Below, in pieces: positions 14,160-21,800 of a stretch of 32,531 nt of DNA; the first letter of the stretch is position 1, and each line of letters begins with the position of its first letter. The DNA lies in the NCBI GenBank assembly GCA_910575035.1, contig CAJTDL010000045.1, forward strand, positions 1 through 32,531. Reading direction: 5' to 3'. A program made the position numbers and the translations under genes. The DNA is from Lachnospiraceae bacterium (lineage in GTDB: Bacteria; Bacillota; Clostridia; Lachnospirales; Lachnospiraceae). The notes below the pieces were generated by a model, which was not told where the DNA came from, did not search any database, and worked only from the letters and a program-made list of their open reading frames with translations.

Positions 14160-16634
14160 TTATGGCTGTGCGGGAAAATCGTTAAAGCATCCATTCAGTA
14201 CATCGCCATAAATGGTTTCCCTGCTGCCGTCTTTGTTCTCAATAATAATATATCCCCTGGCGGAAAGCCTCCTTGTAACTTGGGAAGATACGTTAAATTT
14301 AAAGGAGAACCCAATAGTGCTGTCGGTAATTTGGCCTTCCTCTGTCTTTTTCGCACGGACGCCGTTATTGCCAACGTTTTCAATCGTTAATATTTCTGGG
14401 TCGTTGGTTTCTGAGGTGCGGTACAGGATACCCATTTCCACAATTTTGATTGATGCAGAATCAAGGGTGATCCGATTTGTAAAGACGATTTTGTGTGTGT
14501 TGTCCTCTTCAAGGGCTTCCGCATTTGTGGTGGTAGAAGCAAGGATTTTTCCGCATACCTGGCAGATGCCTTGTGAAGGCGTATGACCGGTTGGCGGATC
14601 GAGCTCGCCAAGGTCTACGGTCGTCTCATCCTGGCATCTGGTACAGGTCAGAGTGGATTTTCCGCTTTCCTCGCAGGTTGCGTCAATGGAGCCTGTTGGT
14701 TGATAATCATGCCCCAGTTTTCCGGCTGTTTCTATGCGGGTTTCTCCGCAGTTATCTCTGGTGCAGGTAAATGTTTTTTCCCCATCTTCTGTACAGGTTG
14801 GGGGAGTGGTTACGATACCTTCATCCCAGCTGTGTCCCAGAGGCTTGCCTATTGTTGTGACTTCACCGTTTGGTGTGCCGCAGACAGTGCAGAAGCTGCC
14901 GGCTTTTTCTGGTTCTGTACAGGTGGCTGGCAGGATGTCTGCCTGATAGTTGTGTTCGCCTGTGGCCGGGATCGTCTCTGTGTAGCTGTCTGTGCATCTC
15001 AGGTTCTGGCAGGTATAAGTGCGGATCCCGTCTTCATTACAGGTTGCTTCTTTGGTGACAGTATCTTTATAGTTATGCCCCGTTTTAGGGATGCTGATGG
15101 TCTCTGTCTCGTGGCAGACTTTACAGGAGTGGGTGATTGAGCCGTCTTCCTCGCAGGTAGGGGAAACTGTGTCAGGCTCGCCCCATTGATGGGAAGCCGG
15201 GATTTCTGCGAATTTGTAATCACCGCAGTTTTTGCAGTCATACCGTCCATAGCCGGGCTCTGTGCAGGTAGCTTCCCGTATAGTGTTGTTCAATTTCCAT
15301 TGATGGGCGGAATCGGCAGTGTCAACAGGGATCGTTTCTACGCCTTCTATGATTTCCTGGCATACAGAACAGCGTTTTCCAGCGGTTGTCCCAGGAGTAG
15401 TGCAGGTAGCTGGCACTTCTTCCACTTCTACAGGCGTATGCTGCAGTTTTTCTTCTCCAGTAAGATTAAGCTCCTTGGTAATAGAGTGAGTGCAGCCTTC
15501 TCTCTTGCAGGTTTCTTTAACCTGTCCGCCATGCTCTTTTAAGGGCTCTGTTTCTACGGGGATGAGTTCTGTCCGTGTTGTATCTTCTTCGCCGCATACG
15601 GAGCATTTATATATATTTTTGCCCTGCTCTTTGCAGGTTGATGCAATATGCTCCAGCTCAATGTTCCAGGTATGGCTTCCAGCGGATGGAACTGTACGGA
15701 ACGCAGTGCGCCCGCATCTGGAACAGCGGACAAATTCTCTGCCGTCTGTGGTACAGGTGGCTTCGGTAAGGATGCGTTTAAACTCATTGTCGTCATCATG
15801 CCCAAGCGCTTCACCATCTGTGCTGGTTCGGCTGCTGTCAACAGCATCGCACATACTGCAGACCCATGTAATGGTTTTGGGGGTTTCGCATGTGGCCTCT
15901 GTTGTATGTTGCTGATAATCATGCTGGCCTGTTGCGGGAATTTCTTCTTCATAGCTGTTCCCGCATACTGTACAGGTTATATCCCTTATGCCATTCTCTG
16001 TACAGGTGGCTTCTGTCCGAATGCTGCTTGTACCGGGTGTATGGGCGGCAGGTACTGTCTGATAGTCTGTTTCTTTGCATTTCGAGCAGGTGACAAACTG
16101 TATTCCGTTTGTATTGGTAGCACAATCCATCGCTTTGATAACAGAAGTGACCTGCCAGTCATGCTGGCAGGTTTCCTCAGACGGAGGGGTGGGCTGCTCT
16201 GGATTGCCATCACCAGGCTCCGTAGTACCGCCAGGCTCCGTTGGATCTGTTGTTTCCCCAGGATTTTCCGGATCTGTTGTATTTTCGGAATCGGTGGGGG
16301 CTGTTGTTTGCCCAGGATTCTCCGGGGGTGTTTCGCTGTCTTCCGGGTCAGACTGAGATGCGCCGTTCCCAGTGTTTTCGTCAGAGGCGTTATCCCTGGG
16401 GGCGCCTGTCTCTGTTTCCTCTGCAGGAGAGGCGGCAGTTTCTTCTGGATTAGCGGAGATGTGCCCATCTGACAGGAAATCCCCTTCATGATTTGCCGTA
16501 TCCATATGTATATGCGGCACATTCGTGTCGTCTGCAGCAGTAATGTCAGCGGCAAAACTTGTCACATTCATTGAGAACACCATACTCAATGACAGTGCGA
16601 TGCTTAAGAAACGTTTCAATTTTTTTGAGCTCAT
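14160..16634 (-). CDS. Secreted Cys/His repeat protein A (about 14 units)
   Basis: The 824-residue protein starts MSSKKLKRFLSIALSL and has a signal peptide cleaved near residues 28-29 (SFAAD). An acidic Pro/Thr/Glu/Gly linker (about 30-155) is followed by about 14 units of roughly 33 residues with the pattern TCxxxGxxxxxCxxC...IPAxxGH, in which two or three Cys and a His recur. The last about 128 residues form a separate conserved domain (VEMGILY, RGYIIIENKDGS, YGDVLNG). No LPXTG, SLH or membrane anchor is visible, so it is probably released or held noncovalently. Start 16634 is chosen over upstream codons because it gives a perfect signal peptide and has AAAGGAG about 13 bp before it. The role of the units is unknown; metal or sugar binding are options. 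Confidence 0.82.
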   Translation of the reverse strand: MSSKKLKRFLSIALSLSMVFSMNVTSFAADITAADDTNVPHIHMDTANHEGDFLSDGHISANPEETAASPAEETETGAPRDNASDENTGNGASQSDPEDSETPPENPGQTTAPTDSENTTDPENPGETTDPTEPGGTTEPGDGNPEQPTPPSEETCQHDWQVTSVIKAMDCATNTNGIQFVTCSKCKETDYQTVPAAHTPGTSSIRTEATCTENGIRDITCTVCGNSYEEEIPATGQHDYQQHTTEATCETPKTITWVCSMCDAVDSSRTSTDGEALGHDDDNEFKRILTEATCTTDGREFVRCSRCGRTAFRTVPSAGSHTWNIELEHIASTCKEQGKNIYKCSVCGEEDTTRTELIPVETEPLKEHGGQVKETCKREGCTHSITKELNLTGEEKLQHTPVEVEEVPATCTTPGTTAGKRCSVCQEIIEGVETIPVDTADSAHQWKLNNTIREATCTEPGYGRYDCKNCGDYKFAEIPASHQWGEPDTVSPTCEEDGSITHSCKVCHETETISIPKTGHNYKDTVTKEATCNEDGIRTYTCQNLRCTDSYTETIPATGEHNYQADILPATCTEPEKAGSFCTVCGTPNGEVTTIGKPLGHSWDEGIVTTPPTCTEDGEKTFTCTRDNCGETRIETAGKLGHDYQPTGSIDATCEESGKSTLTCTRCQDETTVDLGELDPPTGHTPSQGICQVCGKILASTTTNAEALEEDNTHKIVFTNRITLDSASIKIVEMGILYRTSETNDPEILTIENVGNNGVRAKKTEEGQITDSTIGFSFKFNVSSQVTRRLSARGYIIIENKDGSRETIYGDVLNGCFNDFPAQP

Positions 16635-17132
16635 AGTTGTCTGTAAACTCCTTTCTATAAGAGGTTTTTGTGGCAGAAGGCAAATCCCAGGCCGAGGCTG
16701 CAGTTCGGTAAGCCGCATGGATATGCGCGCGGATCTGGAAATGGGCGCCAGGGTGGAAGATCATTTCTTATGACATCCTGGAAGTATACTCTGAAGCCCT
16801 GCATTTGGCAGCCGCTTTTATTCATGGGTTCTGCAACGACCCACGAAATACAGTCTGACACCTGTTGGCAAAGCGCTGCTGTAAAGGCGTACAAATATGT
16901 CCCCCCTTTCCCTGTTCATTCATACTTGTTTCCATTTCCTGCTTCTGCCACAATATTTTGCTGCTTCCACAGCAAATGCAGGGAAACAGGCTGGTGTATT
17001 TCCATGCATTTACTGTGGAAGCAAAATATAATGTGATATGAACTCAAAAATGCTTTTAAAAAGCCATTTTATGGCAACACAATAAAAGGATATTGGCTGT
17101 CATCCTTTTGTGTAATTTGTATATAAATTTGC
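16635..17132 (-). ncRNA. Long structured 5' leader of repeat protein A
   Basis: About 500 nt of transcript separate the promoter from the start codon. The leader holds a strong hairpin (16962-16986 with 16999-17023, 23 of 25 pairs) and a second stem near 17085-17110 (AAAAGGAT/ATCCTTTT). A short frame starts TTG at 16894 after AAAGGGGGG, but the matching frame in copy B differs in length because of an indel, so a conserved leader peptide is doubtful. I match no known riboswitch. It could control translation, stability or read-through; the function is unknown. Confidence 0.5.
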
Positions 17133-17138
17133 CATTTC

Positions 17139-17167
17139 ATTGTAATTCTATATCCGTTTTTTGGCAA
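17139..17167 (-). promoter_or_regulatory. Sigma-A promoter of cassette A
   Basis: On the minus strand TTGCCA and TACAAT are spaced by 17 bp (17162-17167 and 17139-17144). The same boxes and spacing recur at cassette B. Confidence 0.75.
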
Positions 17168-17351
17168 AGATTTCTAGTGGTTTTTGTGCACTGCCTACAA
17201 AATGCATGGAGTTGGGAAAAGTGTGGTGATTATTTTACAGGCTGGATGTGGCGAAGCGTCCGTTCTGGAGGTTCCATCCAAGTTCGGCCAGCAGTTTTGC
17301 TTCCGCCACTGCGAAAGGGATATCAGACAGGAAAGTATTTGGTTACTATTC

Positions 17352-17450
17352 ATGGAAGCTGTAATCTCTTTTTTCGTTACTGTCGTGGGCGGTGTGGTTT
17401 GCCACCTCATTGTCAAATGGCTTGATGGTAATCATAAAGGCAACAAATAG
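17352..17450 (+). CDS. Candidate type I toxin, 32-aa hydrophobic peptide
   Basis: The peptide starts MEAVISFFVTVVGGVV, a single membrane helix, and ends in the charged tail VKWLDGNHKGNK. The helix plus WLDG-Lys tail matches small hydrophobic peptides of type I toxin-antitoxin loci in Firmicutes, as I remember them. The ribosome site (AGGAAAG, 16 bp upstream) is weak, which is common for tightly repressed toxins. A hairpin with shared terminator and a convergent minus-strand promoter follow, as expected of an antisense antitoxin. It lies between the two cassette copies. Confidence 0.55.
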   Translation: MEAVISFFVTVVGGVVCHLIVKWLDGNHKGNK

Positions 17451-17474
17451 CCTACCGGGTGCTTTGCCGGTATA

Positions 17475-17562
17475 AAAGACAAGAAGAATCCCCAAACTGT
17501 GCTGCAACACGGTCTGGGGATTCGTTCTTTCGTCCAAATGGACTTGTAATCTCTTTTTGCCT
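17475..17562 (-). ncRNA. Candidate antisense RNA antitoxin
   Basis: From the promoter at 17569-17597 a short transcript would start near 17562, run through the 17486-17523 hairpin and stop in the U-rich DNA after it. It would overlap the 3' end of the toxin message and share its terminator stem. Ends are estimates. Confidence 0.5.
17486..17523. terminator. Shared terminator hairpin of the candidate toxin-antitoxin pair
   Basis: GAATCCCCAAACTGTG (17486-17501) pairs with CACGGTCTGGGGATTC (17508-17523) at 14 of 16 positions, the rest being wobble pairs. U-rich stretches on both sides suit termination in both directions. Confidence 0.7.
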
Positions 17563-17568
17563 ATTGGC

Positions 17569-17597
17569 ATTATAGCATATGTAAAAATCTTTTTCAA
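17569..17597 (-). promoter_or_regulatory. Strong sigma-A promoter for the antisense RNA
   Basis: TTGAAA and TATAAT (with a TG before it) are spaced by 17 bp on the minus strand. This is a near-consensus promoter, yet no gene follows it on that strand, which supports a small RNA. Confidence 0.75.
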
Positions 17598-17796
17598 TAT
17601 GCTTTATCTTAAAAAATTTATCCTTATCTGGTATCCATCAAGATAAAGAATAGAAGACAGGTGGGGCGTGTTGAAAAAATGATTGCATTTCATAAAAAGG
17701 AAAGTACATAGGAATCTCCTGGATGATGTAGCACATTTTCTGAGAGTCAGTGAGGGGCGTTGGCAGATGTGAAGCGTCCCTGAGCTATCTTTTTTT

Positions 17797-17845
17797 AAAA
17801 AATACAGGGATAGGAGCGATTTATATAAACCGCTTCTATCCCTGT
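17797..17845 (-). terminator. Terminator of cassette B
   Basis: ACAGGGATAGGAGCG (17804-17818) pairs with CGCTTCTATCCCTGT (17831-17845), 14 of 15 plus a wobble, around a 12-nt AT loop. On the minus strand a T run follows (17797-17803). It lies about 140 bp after the short peptide stop. Confidence 0.85.
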
Positions 17846-17981
17846 GTATAAAGCTATCTATTTCATGACATCCCCTTGGATACTTTGCGCATTGAGCGCT
17901 GCCGCCTTAACGGCATCATGTTTCTGGCAGGCAGTCGGTTTCCCTGCTGCCTGTCAGCTGTTACATATTATAAATTGGAAT

Positions 17982-18086
17982 TTATAACTCTTCGTCTGGG
18001 CCTGTGATTATACCATCGCTAGTGGCGATCAAATCCACATTCTCAAAGGTAATGATTTCCAATTCCGGGGTTTCATATTCTCTCAT
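17982..18086 (-). CDS. Short peptide B of the duplicated cassette (34 aa, YETPELEII type)
   Basis: The peptide starts MREYETPELEIITFE, continues to DLIATS, and ends in a tail (DGIITGPDEEL) unlike that of peptide A. AAAGAGAGGGA precedes the ATG. It is the third gene of cassette B, about 70 bp after the lipoprotein gene and upstream of a strong terminator. The parallel position, shared first half and divergent tail make an accidental ORF unlikely. As with peptide A, a precursor or signal peptide is one idea, and no function is shown. Confidence 0.7.
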   Translation of the reverse strand: MREYETPELEIITFENVDLIATSDGIITGPDEEL

Positions 18087-18155
18087 ATACCGATCCCTCT
18101 CTTTCCTTTTTTATGTTCCGTCTTTTTCATAATTTTCCATGACATTTTCTGTCCC

Positions 18156-18812
18156 TTATAAGGCTTGTGCTACTATGACTTCCAGTACGGCTGTGGAATC
18201 GCTTTCCGTGTCCTGGTTGGCAATGCCTGTAATACGGACTGTATCGCCTTCCTTGAAATTGGATTTCAGGTATTTCAGGGGCAGAAGGGGAGCATCGTCC
18301 TCTGTATCATGAGCCAGGCAGAGGGTTGCTCCATCCATTTTAAGGACACCTTCCAACTGGTAGATTTTCCCAGTGTATTCTGCCGTGCGTTCCAGGATTC
18401 CTGTGGCTATGTCATGAAATTCTGCGTCTGATACCACATGGATGTCATCTTTCAATACTTCCAGCAGCTCTTCATCGCTGGCTCCGGCTTCTAAGACAGG
18501 CTCTTTGTTTCCAGCTTCGCCACTATCTGCGTTGGAACCGCTGCCGTTATCCTCCTGGGGCGTGGAATTGCTTCCGCTGTCATCTGCCTTGGAGCTGCTG
18601 TTGCCGTTTTCTTGGGGCGTGGAATTGGTTTCGGATACATCCTGTGTTTTGGATGAGTCCTCAGATAAATTTTGTGCGCCCTGGCTGCAAGCAGCCAGGG
18701 AAGCACTTATAAGCGCACAGAGCAGGAATCCGGTAACCCGCCGGGTTGGCGGCGTTATTCTGTATTCATGCCTGCGGCTGCAGTGATTGCTGATACATTT
18801 TATAAATTTCAT
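18156..18812 (-). CDS. Lipoprotein B of the duplicated cassette
   Basis: A 218-residue lipoprotein related to lipoprotein A. The signal has an unusually long basic N-terminal part and ends in SLAAC (lipid Cys42). A Ser/Asn/Gly/Asp-rich linker contains repeated STPQE words. The folded domain (ELLEVLKDDIHVVS, YTGKIYQLEGVL, LPLKYLKSNFKEGDTVRITGI, AVLEVIVAQAL) aligns with that of A, but B lacks an insert A has between the LEG motif and the LPLKYL strand. Only 4 bp separate it from the repeat protein stop; CAAGG lies 7 bp before the ATG, so it is probably translated by coupling. An ATG 21 bp upstream is possible. Outer-surface location is predicted. Confidence 0.72.
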   Translation of the reverse strand: MKFIKCISNHCSRRHEYRITPPTRRVTGFLLCALISASLAACSQGAQNLSEDSSKTQDVSETNSTPQENGNSSSKADDSGSNSTPQEDNGSGSNADSGEAGNKEPVLEAGASDEELLEVLKDDIHVVSDAEFHDIATGILERTAEYTGKIYQLEGVLKMDGATLCLAHDTEDDAPLLPLKYLKSNFKEGDTVRITGIANQDTESDSTAVLEVIVAQAL

Positions 18813-18816
18813 ATAT

Positions 18817-21800
18817 TTACCTTGAAAAATCATTGTAGCTTCCGCTGATTACGTCGCCATAGTAGGTCTGTGATTTGCCGGCCTTATCTGTTATGGTGAT
18901 ATAGCCGCGGGCATAGAGCTTTCTGGTAACGTTTGCGCCAACCTTCAGGCTGAAGCGGAAACCTGTGCCGGTTTCTGTGGTAGATTTTTTCCTTACGTCG
19001 CTGGAAGCGCTGCCAATGGTAAGATCTGTTTCTGGAGTCCCGTTGTAGCCTTCTGCTGTAATGTATAAGATACCCATTTCCACTACGTTTGCATCCTGAT
19101 CAACCACTTGGATGTTATTTTCAAAGGTAACCTTGTTGGCTCCATCGATGATTCCAGCGCTTGCGCTTGTGGTAGCGGCAGCTGCTTTCTTCCCGCAGTT
19201 GTTCTGGCATACGCCGTCTACAAAGTTATGTCCATTCTCCGGGTCGGCTGCTACCTCTTCAAATTTCGAAGCCCCGCAGGCACATTCAAATTTGCCAATG
19301 CCAGGAGTGGTGCAGGTAGGTTCTGTGAGGTAGCGCACAAGCTCGTATTCGTGCGCATCAGGATTAATTGCAATTTCTGTCATGCCAGTCAATGTTTGGT
19401 TACATACAGAGCATTTGGTTCCTGATGTGGTTCCTGTCTTGGTGCAGGTGGCCGGAACTTCCTCTACAGCTACAGATTTATGGCCCTTTGCAGGAACCAA
19501 GTTGCTAAGATCTTTTGTAGTGCTGTAATCGCAGCGTTTGCATGTTTCCTTGCTTTTTGCGCCTTCTTCGCAGGTGGCGTCAATAAATTCTACATCTAAA
19601 TCATGTCCCAGTGCCGTGCCCACAGTCTGCAGATCGCCGTTTGGCTGTTTGCATACGGTACAGAAGTTTCCTACCTTCTTAGGCTCCGTACAGGTGGCAT
19701 CAAGTACGCCCTCCTGGAAATCATGCTTGTTTGTGGCAGGGATTGGTTCTGTGTAGGAATGCCCGTTTGTATCTGCCGTGCATCCTGCATTGGTGCAGGT
19801 AAATGTCTTTACGCCAGCTTTGCTGCAGGTTGCAGGGGTTGTTACTGCGCCATTGTCATATTTATGTTTCGTGGCTGGGATTGTTTCTGTTTTTTCACCC
19901 TCATCGCAATTGGTGCAATGGAAGGTCTTGGAACCGTCTTTTACACAGGTTGCAGCCACAATAACCGGATGCTCTTCATCCCAGGTATGGGAAGCCTTGA
20001 TAACGCCATATTCTTCTTTATCACAAAGCGTACACTTTAATTTCCCAGCGCCATCTGTGGTACATGTTGCGGGTGCAAGGGTCGTAACGACTTCAAATAC
20101 ATGGTTATCTGGATCTACTGGCGTCTCCTCCATGCCAGTCAGTTTTTCTTTACATACGGAGCATCTGGTTCCTGCTGTGAGGCCTGTTTTCTTGCAGGTG
20201 GCGGGGACAGCTTCTACGTCCTCTGAATCGCCATGCCCTTTTGCTTCTTCGCCTGGCAGATTCCCAAGGCTTTTGTCCTCTTTATAATCACAGCGCTTGC
20301 AGGCTTCCCTGCTGATTCCTGCTGTTGTGCAGGTTGGCGGGATGTAAGTAATCTCTAAATCGTGTCCAAGAGCTTTGCCTACGTTTTGTGCCGGAACTTC
20401 AGGATTTTCCATGTTGCATACTGTGCAGAAGCTTCCTGCTTTGGCAGGTTCCGTACATGTAGCAGGTATTGCCTTGTCCTGGAAGCTGTGCTTGTTAGTT
20501 GCAGGGATTGTCTCTGTGCAAGAATGTCCCTCTGTATCTGGTGTACATACTGTGCAAGTGAATGTCGTCACGCCAGCTTTGCCGCAGGTTGCAGGAGTTG
20601 TTACAACACCCTTGTCGTACTTGTGGCCTTCGGATTTGATAACCACAACCTTTATGTTGTCTTCTGCTGTGCATTTTGTGCAGGTATAGGTCTTTGAGCC
20701 ATCGGCTACACAGGTGGCCGCCTTGGTAACACAGTGATCCTCATCCCAGGTATGACCCTTTTCAATGATGTCAAATTTTACCGCATTGTGGCAGAGGCTG
20801 CATTCATATTTTGCAGCGCCGTCTTCTGTGCAGGTTGCTTCAAGAAGCACATTTTTCACTTCGAACTTGTGGTTGTCTTCGTCAATGGGTATCTCTGTTC
20901 CGCCTGTTATCATTGTTTCGCAGGCAGTACACCATGTACCTGCTGCGGTACCCTTGGCCGTGCAGGTGGCTGGAACCGCCTCTACCTCTTCTGTAGTGCC
21001 TTCATGGTTTGTCGCTTGTTCAGAGGCAACATTGTCAAAGCTTATGGTACTATGGTAGTCGCAGCGGCTGCATGTGATATCGCTTTTTCCGTTCTCCGTA
21101 CAGGTAGGCGGAATATATTCGGTCACAAAGTCATGCCCAAGGGGTGTGCCGATGGTGGCAACTTCAGAGCCTGGCTTTGCCTGCTTACATACTGTACATA
21201 ATTCACCCACTTGCATTGCGGCCGTGCAGGTTGCAGGAACTACAATGTCATCATAGGTATGTTCGCCAGTTGCTTTTTTGGTAGCCTCCTCTTTTGTGTG
21301 CCCTTCGGTACCTTCTGTGCATTTTGTACAGGTGTATAGTGTGATCTCATCATCACCGCAGGTCTGTGCCTGTGTAACCTTCCCGTTGTCGTAAGTATGT
21401 GTGGCTGGAATCGTCTCTTCCTCATAGCCTGTCTGCGGGGCTGTATCAGCGTTATAGCATTTTTTACAGGTTCTGTGCTTTGTGCCAGTTGTGGTGCAGG
21501 TTGCTTCTGTGTCTGTTACCCAGCTATTCCAGTCATGGCCAGCTTTGATTGTCTCTGTTGTGGTGTGGCCTTCTACTGCTTCTCCTTCAAAGGTCTCAGG
21601 GCAATTCTCACAGGTCTTGGTAATGCTGCCATCTGTGGTGCAGGTTGCCTCTACCTTGTTTGTTACTTTGTATACATGCGCCAGTTTCTTGCCGTATTCC
21701 ACCCAGTTTCCATCTCCGCTTTGCGGTGTATTGCAGCGTTTACAAATCATGCCAACCCGTGTTGCATGGTAGCAGGTGGCAGGGATCGTTTTCTCAATAT

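Larger units (their letters stand above)
16546..17220. repeat. Duplicated leader and signal-peptide region, copy A
   Basis: About 675 bp, from inside the signal-peptide codons to just beyond the promoter, match 23465-24140 in the same orientation with roughly 30 differences counted by eye. The coding bodies beyond it have diverged much more, so this end has either been duplicated recently or kept alike by gene conversion. Confidence 0.88.
17451..17981. other. Gene-free stretch between the toxin locus and cassette B
   Basis: It contains the shared hairpin, the antisense promoter and the terminator of cassette B. A plus-strand hairpin (17753-17761 with 17773-17781) followed by a T run at 17790-17796 may stop transcription coming the other way. 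I see no other gene. Confidence 0.55.

Noticed and set aside
14583-16472. Long plus-strand frames opposite repeat protein A
   Set aside because: They lie antisense to periodic Cys-rich codons, lack ribosome sites, and give Val/Cys/Ser-rich proteins. The long open frames follow from the repeat composition.
13288-18086. Calling the short peptides lasso peptide precursors
   Set aside because: YxxPxL and a Thr near the end of the front half fit, but there is no RRE, protease or cyclase gene in the window, and the tails lack a clear ring-forming Gly or Asp at fixed distance.
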